Source: JAYPUG01 sp038117265 (lineage in GTDB: Bacteria > Pseudomonadota > Alphaproteobacteria > UBA6615). Taken from it: a stretch of DNA of 10,138 nt. Of this stretch, positions 1-6,660 are shown piece after piece. The notes beneath the pieces are model-generated. The model made no database searches and was not told where the DNA came from. It saw nothing but the letters and a program-made list of their open reading frames with translations. Positions within the stretch are counted from its first letter, which is position 1, and every line of letters begins with the position of its first letter. The position numbers and the translations under genes are program-made. Location: NCBI GenBank assembly GCA_038117265.1, contig JAYOFO010000083.1:1-10138 (forward strand), read 5' to 3'.

Positions 1-1
1 G

Positions 2-55
2 CGCAGCTACCGCGACGTCAAGCACTACCGCCGGCGCAAGCGCTGGCTCGCCTGA
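2..55 (+). CDS. C-terminal end of a probable LivF-type ABC transporter ATP-binding protein (partial)
   Basis: Only the last 17 codons and the TGA stop (53-55) are in the window; the gene runs off the left edge. The visible tail is SYRDVKHYRRRKRWLA preceded by Arg. Such a strongly basic YRDVKHY(R/K)RRKRWL ending is, from memory, typical of LivF-like ATPases of branched-chain amino acid/amide (HAAT) importers that sit in operons with acyl-CoA ligases. The stop is followed after two bases by the ATG of a PaaK-like ligase, so the two are almost certainly co-transcribed. If the identification is right, the protein would energise uptake of the acid that the ligase then activates. No ATPase motif is visible, so the call rests on the tail and context only. 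Confidence 0.5.
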   Translation, partial: RSYRDVKHYRRRKRWLA

Positions 56-57
56 CG

Positions 58-1314
58 ATGGCCGGCGGCGACTTCCACGACACGGCAGAGGCGCGCGCGC
101 CCGAGGCGCGCGAACGCGACCTGTTCGCCCGCCTGCCGGGCCAGATCGCCCACGCCAAGGCGCACGCGCGTCATTTCGCGTCCTCGCTCGCCGATGTCGA
201 TCCCGCGTCGGTCACCGACCGCGCGGCGCTGGCAGCCGTGCCGCTGCTGCGCAAGTCCGACGTGGTCGCCCTGCAGCGTGCGGACCCGCCCTTCGGCGGG
301 CTCGTCGCCGACGCGGGCGAAGCGGTGCGGCGCATCTTCGTGTCGCCCGGCCCGATCTACGAGCCGCAGGGCACGGGCGACGATTACTGGCGGCTGGCTC
401 GCGCGCTCCACGCAGCGGGCCTGCGCGCCGGCCAGCTGGTGCTGAACGCGTTCGCCTATCACCTGACTCCGGCGGGCATGATGCTCGAATCCGGCGCCAG
501 CGCGCTGGGCTGCGCCGTCATCCCCGCCGGCGGCGGCAACACCGAGCAGCAGGTCGCCGTGATCGCCGACCTGCGGCCCGACGCCTATGTCGGCGTGCCC
601 GATTTCCTGAAGATCCTGCTCGACAAGGCCGACGAGACGGGCGCGGACGTGTCCTCGCTGCGCCATGCGCTGGTCTCGGGCGCGGCGCTGCCGGGCTCGC
701 TGCGCGCCGAACTCCAGGGGCGCGGCGTGTCGGTGCTGCAATGCTATGCGACGGCCGATGTGGGCTTGATCGCCTACGAGACGATGCACGACGGCGCACC
801 GGTCGAGGGCATGGTGGTGGACGAAGAGATCATCGTCGAGATCGTGCGCCCGGGCACCGGCGATCCGGTGCAAGCGGGCGAGGTGGGCGAGGTGGTGTTG
901 ACCGTCTTCAACCCGCTGCACCCGCTGATCCGATTCGCCACGGGCGACCTCTCGGCGGTGCTGTCCGCGCCGAGCCCGTGCGGGCGCACCAACATGCGCC
1001 TGCGCGGCTGGATGGGCCGCGCCGACCAGACGACCAAGGTGCGCGGCATGTTCGTGCGGCCCGAACAGGTCGCCGATGTGGCCGGCCGTCACCCCGAGAT
1101 TCTGCGCGCCCGCCTCGTCGTCTCACGCGCCGACGAGCGCGACGCGATGACGCTTCGCTGCGAGATCGCGGCCGGGGCGGATGCCGGGCTCGCGGATGCG
1201 ATCGCGCAATCGCTGTCCGATGCGACGAAGCTGCGCGGCGCGGTCGAGCTGGTCTCGCCCGGCAGCCTGCCGAACGACGGAAAAGTTATCGACGATACGC
1301 GTCCCGTCGAATAA
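58..1314 (+). CDS. PaaK-like AMP-forming acyl/aryl-CoA ligase
   Basis: This 418-residue protein belongs to the phenylacetate-CoA ligase (PaaK) branch of the adenylate-forming enzymes, which join a carboxylic acid to CoA through an acyl-adenylate. Supporting landmarks are the PaaK-like N-terminal stretch (around 50-110, with PLLRKSD at 62-68), the YATADVG segment (230-236) at the usual Y-x-x-T-E/D-G position, TGD (295-297), GRADQTTKVRG (320-330) at the hinge before the C-terminal domain, and a C-terminal NDGKV with Lys409 as the candidate catalytic lysine. The length suits PaaK-type enzymes (about 410-440). The phosphate-binding loop is degenerate: FVSPGPIYEPQGTGDD (94-109) stands where SSGTTG-type sequence is expected, so activity or substrate may differ. 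The ATG lies 2 bp after the stop of the upstream transporter gene. The substrate is unknown. Confidence 0.85.
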   Translation: MAGGDFHDTAEARAPEARERDLFARLPGQIAHAKAHARHFASSLADVDPASVTDRAALAAVPLLRKSDVVALQRADPPFGGLVADAGEAVRRIFVSPGPIYEPQGTGDDYWRLARALHAAGLRAGQLVLNAFAYHLTPAGMMLESGASALGCAVIPAGGGNTEQQVAVIADLRPDAYVGVPDFLKILLDKADETGADVSSLRHALVSGAALPGSLRAELQGRGVSVLQCYATADVGLIAYETMHDGAPVEGMVVDEEIIVEIVRPGTGDPVQAGEVGEVVLTVFNPLHPLIRFATGDLSAVLSAPSPCGRTNMRLRGWMGRADQTTKVRGMFVRPEQVADVAGRHPEILRARLVVSRADERDAMTLRCEIAAGADAGLADAIAQSLSDATKLRGAVELVSPGSLPNDGKVIDDTRPVE

Positions 1315-1352
1315 ACCGTTCCGGTTTCCGCGCATCCAAGAACGGACCCGGC

Positions 1353-1604
1353 ATGCCACGAAGTCTTGGCGCCACCATCCTGCGACTGTTCATCCTGTCG
1401 ATCGTCATCGGGCTGATCCTGTCTGCCTTCGACATCAACCCGGAATCGCTTCTGGGGGCCATCGGCGGGACGGTCGAGGGAATCTTCAACGTGGTCGCCG
1501 ATACGATCGAGTGGGCCGTGCCCTTCGCGCTGATCGGTGCCGTCGTGGTGGTGCCGATTTGGCTGGTGTTGACGGCAATCCGGATCGCGCGCGGACGCCG
1601 CTAG
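1353..1604 (+). CDS. Small two-helix membrane protein, DUF6460-like
   Basis: This 83-residue protein has two hydrophobic segments, roughly residues 8-26 and 55-76, joined by a mildly acidic linker, and ends in a basic tail (IRIARGRR). The pattern LRL-x-(4)-S-x-V-x-G-x-I-L-S-A near the start and GAVVVVPIWL near the end resembles DUF6460 proteins, small inner-membrane proteins of unknown function found mainly in alphaproteobacteria (assignment from memory). It lies 38 bp after the ligase and 57 bp before the MscS channel gene, all on the same strand. A shared envelope role with the channel is possible but is inferred from position only. The ribosome site is weak (GGACCCGG before the ATG). No enzymatic motif is visible. 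Confidence 0.75.
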   Translation: MPRSLGATILRLFILSIVIGLILSAFDINPESLLGAIGGTVEGIFNVVADTIEWAVPFALIGAVVVVPIWLVLTAIRIARGRR

Positions 1605-1661
1605 AGAGATAATTTCCGGAGGGGGCGGGAACGGCCCTCCCGTTGAACCAGGAGCAACACG

Positions 1662-2492
1662 ATGGATCAGCAGGTTTCGGAAGTCATTGAACAGGTCTAC
1701 GCCGTGCTCGTCACCTACGGCCTCAACGTGGTCGGCGCGCTGGCGATCATCGTCCTCGGCTTTATGTTTGCGGGCTGGGCGCGCCGTGCGGTCGAACGTG
1801 CGCTGAGCCGCAGCCGGCATGCCGACGTCACGCTGACGCGCTTCTTCGGCAGCATCGTGCGCTATGCGATCATCGCCTTTGTCGTCATCGCCGCGCTGCA
1901 GCAGTTCGGCGTCGAGGCGACCAGCCTGGTGGCCATCTTCGGTGCCGCCGGCCTGGCCATCGGTCTCGCCCTGCAGGGCACGCTGAGCAACGTGGCGGCG
2001 GGCGTGATGCTGCTGATGTTCCGCCCCTTCAAGATCGGCGATTTCATCGTTGCCGGCGGCCAGACCGGGACGGTCAAGGAGATCGGCCTGTTCACCACCG
2101 AAATGGCGACGGGCGACAACGTCCAGATCATCGTCCCGAACGGCGCGATCTGGGGCTCGGCGATCCAGAATTTCAGCGCCAACCCGACCCGCCGCGTCGA
2201 CCTGCTCATGGGCATCGACTACGGCGATAACATCGACGTCGCGATGGCCACGATCAAGCGCGTCATCGGCGAGGAAGGCCGCGCGCTGGCCGATCCCGAG
2301 CCGGTCGTCGCCGTGGGCGAGCTGGCCGACAGCTCGGTCAACATCATCGTCCGCGTCTGGGTCAATGCCGGCGACTATTGGGGCGTGCGCTGGGACCTGA
2401 CCAAGAAGATGAAGGAAGAGCTCGAGGCCGACGGCATCTCGATCCCGTTCCCGCAGCAGGTGGTCCACCACGTCCAGCAGGCAGCGGAGTAA
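1662..2492 (+). CDS. mscS: Small-conductance mechanosensitive ion channel, MscS family
   Basis: This 276-residue inner-membrane protein should gate a weakly selective pore when membrane tension rises, protecting cells from hypo-osmotic shock. It has the canonical small MscS layout: TM1 about 18-40, TM2 about 63-83, and the Gly/Ala-rich pore helix TM3 at 91-120, containing GAAGLAIGLALQGTLSN, very close to E. coli MscS. The beta domain follows with RPFKIGDFI (121-129), GTVKEIGLFTT (136-146), IIVPNG (156-161) and the N-F-S-x-N-P-T-R-R segment (170-178), then the C-terminal alpha/beta domain ending at GISIPFPQ. Length is close to E. coli MscS (286). An AGGAG ribosome site ends 7 bases before the ATG. 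The 57-bp gap upstream holds a weak GGAGGG/CCCTCC inverted repeat (1618-1640) without a T tract. Confidence 0.96.
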   Translation: MDQQVSEVIEQVYAVLVTYGLNVVGALAIIVLGFMFAGWARRAVERALSRSRHADVTLTRFFGSIVRYAIIAFVVIAALQQFGVEATSLVAIFGAAGLAIGLALQGTLSNVAAGVMLLMFRPFKIGDFIVAGGQTGTVKEIGLFTTEMATGDNVQIIVPNGAIWGSAIQNFSANPTRRVDLLMGIDYGDNIDVAMATIKRVIGEEGRALADPEPVVAVGELADSSVNIIVRVWVNAGDYWGVRWDLTKKMKEELEADGISIPFPQQVVHHVQQAAE

Positions 2493-2501
2493 CGCGCGCC
2501 C

Positions 2502-3515
2502 ATGCGCGCCGCCCTCCTGCCCGCGCCCGGCCTCGACAACCTTTCGGTCGTCGAGCTGCCGGATCCCGAACCCGGCCCGGGCGAGGTCCTCGTCCGAGTC
2601 CGGGCCGCCACCCTCAACTATCGCGACCTGCTGACGGTCGAGGGCGGCTACGGGCGGCGCCAGCGCACCGAGAACCTGATCCCCGTGTCGGACGGGGCGG
2701 GCGAGGTGGTCGCGGTGGGCGACGGGGTGACCCGGTTCAGGGCCGGCGACCGGGTCGTCGCCAACTTCTTCCAGGAGTGGCTGTCGGGCGAGCCCGACGA
2801 GGACAAGCTGCATTCGGGCCTGGGCGGGGCCATCGACGGCATGGCGTGCGAACTGCGCGTGCTGCCCGAATACGGGCTCTGCCACACACCGGCGCATCTC
2901 GACCATGCCGAGGCCGCGGCGCTGCCCTGTGCCGGCCTGACGGCGTGGAGCGCGGTGATCGACCAGGGCGGGGTGAAGCCGGGCGACGTGGTGCTGACCC
3001 AGGGCTCGGGCGGCGTCTCGGTCTTCGCGCTGCAGTTCGCCAAGCTCGCGGGCTGCGAGGTGATCGCGACATCCTCGTCCGACGACAAGCTCGCGCGCCT
3101 GCGCGAACTGGGCGCCGACCATCTGATCAACTACGCCGAGACGCCGGAATGGGCCCGCACCGCCCGTGAGGCCGTCGGCGGGCGCGGCCTCGACCTGGTC
3201 GTCGAGGTCGGCGGCGCGGGCACATTGGAACAGTCGATCAAGGCCGTGCGCCTGGGCGGTGCGATCGCGCTGATCGGCGTGCTGTCGGGCGCCAACCACG
3301 AGTTCCGGCTGCCGCTGGTCGTCACCCGCAAGATCCGGCTGGAGGGCGTCACCTGCGGCTCGTGCGAGCAGTTCGAAGCGATGCTGCGCGCCATCGAACT
3401 GTCGGGCCTGCGCCCCGCGCTGGACACCGAGCGCTTCTCGCTGGACGAGGTGCCCGCCGCCATGGCGCGCATGCGCGAAGGCCGCCATTTCGGCAAGGTC
3501 GTCATCGAGATATGA
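2502..3515 (+). CDS. Zinc-independent MDR-family NAD(P)-dependent oxidoreductase (quinone-oxidoreductase/alcohol-dehydrogenase-like)
   Basis: This 337-residue cytosolic enzyme of the medium-chain dehydrogenase/reductase superfamily has an N-terminal GroES-like fold (about 1-125) followed by a Rossmann domain. Visible motifs are NYRD (39-42) where zinc alcohol dehydrogenases have the metal-binding Cys, SDGAGEVVAVG (63-73), FRAGDRV (79-85), and the nucleotide-binding loop QGSGGVSVFALQFAK (167-181). NYRD and the missing structural-zinc Cys cluster indicate a zinc-free, quinone-oxidoreductase-like enzyme that uses NAD(P)H to reduce an enone, aldehyde or quinone, or runs the reverse reaction. The substrate cannot be read from the sequence. 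The ATG lies 9 bp after the MscS stop, with GGAG overlapping the MscS end as a possible ribosome site. Its TGA overlaps the ATG of the next gene (ATGA), indicating translational coupling. Confidence 0.92.
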   Translation: MRAALLPAPGLDNLSVVELPDPEPGPGEVLVRVRAATLNYRDLLTVEGGYGRRQRTENLIPVSDGAGEVVAVGDGVTRFRAGDRVVANFFQEWLSGEPDEDKLHSGLGGAIDGMACELRVLPEYGLCHTPAHLDHAEAAALPCAGLTAWSAVIDQGGVKPGDVVLTQGSGGVSVFALQFAKLAGCEVIATSSSDDKLARLRELGADHLINYAETPEWARTAREAVGGRGLDLVVEVGGAGTLEQSIKAVRLGGAIALIGVLSGANHEFRLPLVVTRKIRLEGVTCGSCEQFEAMLRAIELSGLRPALDTERFSLDEVPAAMARMREGRHFGKVVIEI

Positions 3516-4087
3516 CGCTGCATTCCGGTGCCGGCCGGGTCGACTTCGAGGAATTGGGCGCCGATCCGGGCGCGGCATCGCGTGACGGCCCCGCGATTCT
3601 CTTCGTCCCCGGCTCGTTCAGCACGCCGGCCGCCTGGCGCCCTGTCTGCAGGCGGCTGCCGCAGGGCCGACGCCTCGCCGCGACGAGCCTGCCGGGCTAC
3701 GGCGCGACCGAGGAGACCCGCACCTTCGACGATCTCGACATGGCGCACGAGGTGCGCGCCGTCCGGGCGGCTGCCCGCCATATGGGTGCGCGGGTGGTGC
3801 TGGTCGGGCACTCGTTCGGCGGAACCGTCTGCCTGGCTGCGGCGCTCGCCGGGGCCGTCGACCTGCGGGGAATCGCCACGTTCGAAGCCAACCCGCTGGC
3901 GTTGATGCGGGCCGGCGGCCGACAGGACCTCCACGACAAGACGCTTGCCATGAGCCACGCCTTCGAGGCGGCCGAGGCGGCCGGCGAGCGCGACGCCGCG
4001 GGGCGCGACATCGCCATGGCCGACCCCGCGACGGGCGGCCGGACCGCCGCGGAGATCATCCGCGGCAACGTCCTGCCCTATACCTGA
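3512..4087 (+). CDS. Alpha/beta hydrolase, apparently truncated at the C terminus
   Basis: This 191-residue protein starts at the ATG overlapping the stop of the MDR gene. The N-terminal half is a clear alpha/beta hydrolase: VPGSFSTPAAW (32-42) forms the oxyanion-side loop, and VGHSFGG (98-104) is the nucleophile elbow with Ser101. Family members usually have about 250-290 residues and carry the catalytic Asp and His in the C-terminal third. Here the sequence ends soon after the region that should form the cap (AGERDAAGRDI, 157-167), and no strand with Asp or GxxH-type His follows. The gene stops about 44 bp before an intergenic hairpin repeat begins. The simplest reading is a gene shortened by deletion or rearrangement, possibly a pseudogene. 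A short paralogue with a different role is less likely. Codon use matches its neighbours. Confidence 0.75.
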   Translation: MTLHSGAGRVDFEELGADPGAASRDGPAILFVPGSFSTPAAWRPVCRRLPQGRRLAATSLPGYGATEETRTFDDLDMAHEVRAVRAAARHMGARVVLVGHSFGGTVCLAAALAGAVDLRGIATFEANPLALMRAGGRQDLHDKTLAMSHAFEAAEAAGERDAAGRDIAMADPATGGRTAAEIIRGNVLPYT

Positions 4088-4130
4088 AAGGTCTACTGAC
4101 CGCGCGTAACGTGGTCGTTGCGAAAGCATC

Positions 4131-4242
4131 TCCCTCTCCTCCCATGGGGAGGAGAGGGTCGGGGTGAGGAGGGTTCGCACAACCACCCACCTCTCCCGGC
4201 TCACTTTCGCTCGCCACCCTCTCCCCCCAATGGCGGAGAGGG
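4131..4242. repeat. Paired-hairpin intergenic repeat, copy A (tails inward)
   Basis: Two GC-rich hairpins lie between the convergent ends of the short hydrolase and the SDR. The left one pairs 4132-4143 with 4147-4158, a perfect 12-bp stem with a 3-base loop, followed by the tail TCGGGGTGAGGAGGG (4159-4173). The right one pairs CCCTCTCC (4217-4224) with GGAGAGGG (4235-4242). Its reversed tail CCCACCTCTCCC (4186-4197) is separated from it by about 19 bases. The tails face each other. The same unit recurs three more times in this window. Position between convergent genes suggests a 3'-end terminator or mRNA-stabilising role, as known for REP elements; this is inference. Confidence 0.9.
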
Positions 4243-4255
4243 TTCGTTTTCTGAA

Positions 4256-4996
4256 CTACCTTGCGCCCGAGACGTTGACCTTGGTGCCGGCGATGTACGA
4301 CGCGTCGTCCGACAGCAGGAACAGGATCGCGCTGGCGACTTCCGGCGCCTGGCCGACCCGCTTCATCGGCAGGTTCGGGCCGACCGCCTCGACCCGGCCC
4401 GCGGGCTGGATCTCGGTGTCGATCACGCCCGGACTGACGGCGTTGACCCGGATGCCCTCGGCCGCGACCTCCTGGGCCATGCCCCAGTTCATCGAATCGA
4501 TCGCGCCCTTCGAGGCCGCATAGGGCACGTTCACGCCCGCGCCGCCCAGATGCGAGGCCGCCGACGACAGGTGGACGATCGCGCCGCCCTTGCCGCCATG
4601 CTTGGTCGACATGCGCTTGATCGCCTCGCGCGAGCACACCAGCGTGGCCGTGATGTTCAGCCGCCACAGCTCTTCCAGCGCGTCCCAGTGGTCGAGCTCG
4701 TCGACGCGGGCATAGGGCCCGACGATGCCGGCGCTGTTCACCAGGTGGGTGACGGTGCCCAGCTCCTTGTCGACCGTCTCGAACATGCGAACGATGTCGG
4801 CCTCCTTGGTGATGTCGGCCTGCACCGCGATGGCCTTGGCACCCGCGGCCTCGCACGCCGCGACCACCTGGTCGGCGCGCGCCTTGTTGCCCACATAGTT
4901 GACGCAGATGTTCTCGTAGCCCTGCGCGGCCGCGCCGATGCAGGTGGCGGCGCCGAGGCCCCTGCTGCCTCCGGTGACGATGAGGACTCTCGACAT
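4256..4996 (-). CDS. Short-chain dehydrogenase/reductase (SDR), FabG/glucose-dehydrogenase-like
   Basis: This 246-residue classical SDR is a cytosolic NAD(P)-dependent oxidoreductase acting on an alcohol or ketone, most likely NADP-linked. It shows the cofactor motif TGGSRGLG (8-15), NSAG (87-90, with Ser in place of the more usual Asn-Asn-Ala-Gly spacing), Asn114, Ser144/Ser145 in the HLSSAAS strand, and the active-site pair Tyr159-x3-Lys163 (YAASK). PG at 189-190 and the C-terminal YIAGTKVNVSG (234-244) complete the family pattern. VNYVGNKARA after strand beta-2 lacks the Asp that marks NAD preference. I chose the ATG at 4996 because GGGGGAAAG precedes it and the fold begins at once; an in-frame extension to 5134 has no SDR character. 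It is divergent from the OsmC gene and convergent with the truncated hydrolase. The substrate is unknown. Confidence 0.93.
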   Translation of the reverse strand: MSRVLIVTGGSRGLGAATCIGAAAQGYENICVNYVGNKARADQVVAACEAAGAKAIAVQADITKEADIVRMFETVDKELGTVTHLVNSAGIVGPYARVDELDHWDALEELWRLNITATLVCSREAIKRMSTKHGGKGGAIVHLSSAASHLGGAGVNVPYAASKGAIDSMNWGMAQEVAAEGIRVNAVSPGVIDTEIQPAGRVEAVGPNLPMKRVGQAPEVASAILFLLSDDASYIAGTKVNVSGAR

Positions 4997-5035
4997 GGCT
5001 TTCCCCCGGGGATGGTCGTGTTGCTGTTCGCACCG

Positions 5036-5064
5036 TGCATAGCTGTTCGCCCGCCCGTATTCAA
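5036..5064 (-). promoter_or_regulatory. Possible sigma-70-type promoter for the SDR gene
   Basis: On the minus strand TTGAAT (5064-5059) and TATGCA (5041-5036) are separated by 17 bases, giving 4/6 and 3/6 matches to the -35 and -10 consensus. Transcription would start about 30 bases upstream of the SDR ATG at 4996. The match is modest and the divergent gap (4997-5157) is GC-rich, so this is a candidate only. No comparable promoter for the OsmC gene was found in the gap. Confidence 0.3.
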
Positions 5065-5157
5065 TCGTGGCCTTTGCGCGGGGCCCTTTCATGAGGGGGG
5101 CGGGTGCGGCACACTTCGCGGCAATCAATCCCACAACCTGAGAACGTGAAGCACGAC

Positions 5158-5652
5158 ATGGCAGGCGACGATCTGAAGAGTTTCGACGTGGCGTTTGAGT
5201 GCGATGCGACCGGCGTCGGTCGCATGCGCTGCGAGATGGACGTGCGGCTGGTGGTGCCCGAGACCATCGAGTGGCAGATGGCGTCCGACGAGTACGGCTT
5301 CCACGGCGGCGACGGCAGTGCGCCGCTGCCCATCGCCTACTTCATCGCCGGGCTGACCTCCTGCCTGATGACCCAGATGCGCGCCTTCTCCAAGCGGCTG
5401 CGGGTCGACATCGAGAACCCGAAGATCTCGTGCCGCTGCGAGTGGGTGGCGACCCAGCACGGCCGCGAGCCATACGAGAGCGCGCCCAAGTCGATCGCCA
5501 TGGACATCTCGTTCGACACCGACGCCCCGCTGGAGAACCGGCTGCGGCTGATCGAGGTGGCCAAGAAGGGCTGCTTCATCGAGGCGATGCTGACCCCGCA
5601 GAACCGGATCACCCACCGGCTCAAGACCGAGGATGGCTGGGTGGATTGCTAG
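5158..5652 (+). CDS. OsmC/Ohr-family protein
   Basis: This 164-residue protein belongs to the OsmC family, whose characterised members (OsmC, Ohr) are dimeric thiol peroxidases that reduce organic hydroperoxides. The family signatures are GGDGSAPLPIAYFIAGLTSCLMT in pieces: GGDGSAP (50-56), then a helix with Cys69 (LTSCL), and Cys139 in KKGCF. These two cysteines stand where the peroxidatic and resolving cysteines lie in OsmC/Ohr, so peroxidase activity is plausible. Many OsmC-like proteins next to metabolic genes have no proven substrate. I chose the ATG at 5158. GTG codons at 5146 and 5104 are in frame, but the added residues are not OsmC-like. The gene diverges from the SDR and is followed by hairpin repeat copy B. 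Confidence 0.88.
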   Translation: MAGDDLKSFDVAFECDATGVGRMRCEMDVRLVVPETIEWQMASDEYGFHGGDGSAPLPIAYFIAGLTSCLMTQMRAFSKRLRVDIENPKISCRCEWVATQHGREPYESAPKSIAMDISFDTDAPLENRLRLIEVAKKGCFIEAMLTPQNRITHRLKTEDGWVDC

Positions 5653-5660
5653 CACCTGCT

Positions 5661-5790
5661 CCCTCTCCTCCCTTGGGGAGGAGAGGGCCGGGGTGAGGAG
5701 GGCCGGCTGGATAGTTGCCGATGTCCCGGTCGGAGTTCTTCGAACCCCACCTCTCCCTAACCCTCTCCGCCCCCATGGGGCAGAGAGGGA
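5661..5790. repeat. Paired-hairpin intergenic repeat, copy B (tails inward)
   Basis: The left hairpin pairs 5661-5672 with 5676-5687 (12 bp, loop TTG) and differs from the first hairpin of copy A essentially only in the loop. Its tail is CCGGGGTGAGGAGGG (5688-5702). The right hairpin pairs 5761-5773 with 5777-5789 with one C-A mismatch and is preceded by the reversed tail CCCCACCTCTCCCTAA (5745-5760). The left hairpin starts 8 bp after the OsmC stop, so it could serve as that gene's 3' hairpin. The next gene starts 77 bp after the element. Confidence 0.9.
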
Positions 5791-5866
5791 ATAAGCCGCC
5801 CACTTGCCCCTCGCCGCACCACCCGCGATAAACGGACCCGGTTTCGCCTGACAGGAACGCTTCGCC

Positions 5867-6649
5867 ATGCCCAGATTCGCCGCCTGCCTGATGATGATGT
5901 TCGACGAGCATCCGCTGCCCGACCGCATCCAGGCGGCCGCGGACGTGGGCTTTACGGGCGTGGAGATTCAGCGCCCCTACGACCAGGATCTTGACGATCT
6001 CAGGAAGCGCCTCGACGCCGCCGGGGTCGAGTGCACCCTGCTCAACACCCCCTATGGCGACAGCGAGGCCACCCGGTTCGGCCGCGCCGCGGTGCCGGGC
6101 GAGGAGGCGAACTTCTTCGCCGACCTCGACACCGCGATGAACGCCGCCGATGCGCTGGGCTGCACTCGCATCCACGTGATGTCGGGCACGGTGCCGGCGG
6201 GCGGCGACCCGGCGGCGCACCGCCAGACGCTTCTGTCGAACATGCGCGCGGCGGCCGTGCGCGCCTCCGACCGCGGGATCACGCTCCACCTGGAGCCGCT
6301 GAACCACACCGACAATCCCCGCTATTTCCTCGTGGGGCAGGCGATGGGCTACGCGCTGGTCGAGGAGATCGGCATGGACAACGTCAAGGTCCAGTTCGAC
6401 CTGTATCACACCCAGATGGCCGAGGGCTTCGTGTCGGACAAGATCGAGAAGTATCTCGCCAAGTCCGCCTACGTGCAGTTCGCCGGCGTGCCCGGCCGCC
6501 ACGAGCCGAACTACGGCGAGATGAACTACCCGTTCCTGTTCGAGATGCTCGACGCCGCCGGCTATGACGGCTGGGTGGGCGCGGAGTACAAGCCGCGCGC
6601 CGGGACCCTCGAGGGGCTGGGTTGGGGCAAAAAGTACGGGATCGGGTGA
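5867..6649 (+). CDS. Hydroxypyruvate isomerase-like sugar isomerase (TIM barrel, Hyi/YgbM type)
   Basis: This 260-residue protein is a single xylose-isomerase-like TIM barrel of the hydroxypyruvate isomerase family, metal-dependent cytosolic aldose-ketose isomerases; E. coli Hyi and YgbM are about 258 residues. It begins FAACLMMMF (4-12), a first-strand pattern of the family, and keeps the four expected metal/acid-base positions: Glu143 in LEPLN, Asp178 in QFDLYH, Gln204 in YVQFA and Glu240 in GAEYKP. PGRHEPNYGEMNY (209-221) is the conserved loop after Gln204. Hydroxypyruvate to tartronate-semialdehyde conversion is the classical reaction, but 2-oxo-tetronate and other substrates occur. No glyoxylate or tetronate genes are nearby, so the substrate stays open. 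AGGAA lies 10 bases before the ATG. The gene is convergent with the hydrolase at 6661, with only 11 bp between and no repeat or hairpin. Confidence 0.9.
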   Translation: MPRFAACLMMMFDEHPLPDRIQAAADVGFTGVEIQRPYDQDLDDLRKRLDAAGVECTLLNTPYGDSEATRFGRAAVPGEEANFFADLDTAMNAADALGCTRIHVMSGTVPAGGDPAAHRQTLLSNMRAAAVRASDRGITLHLEPLNHTDNPRYFLVGQAMGYALVEEIGMDNVKVQFDLYHTQMAEGFVSDKIEKYLAKSAYVQFAGVPGRHEPNYGEMNYPFLFEMLDAAGYDGWVGAEYKPRAGTLEGLGWGKKYGIG

Positions 6650-6660
6650 CCCCGTCTACC

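Noticed and set aside
1618..1640. Inverted repeat GGAGGG...CCCTCC before mscS as a terminator or riboswitch
   Set aside because: The stem is only 6 bp with an 11-base loop and no T tract, which is easily due to chance in this base composition.
3362..3511. Upstream in-frame extension of the short alpha/beta hydrolase
   Set aside because: The added 50 residues overlap the end of the MDR gene in another frame and are Arg-rich. The ATG at 3512 gives the usual ATGA overlap and a family-like start.
1089..3578. An 829-codon open frame on the minus strand, and a 355-codon one at 25-1092
   Set aside because: Both lie antisense to well-recognised genes (ligase, MscS, MDR enzyme), and their translations are rich in Arg, Asp, His, Gln and Ala without domain motifs. 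This is typical of open antisense frames in GC-rich DNA.
5104..5157. GTG at 5104 or 5146 as start of the OsmC-family gene
   Set aside because: The extra residues do not resemble OsmC N termini. ATG at 5158 gives a normal-length protein, although its ribosome site is weak.
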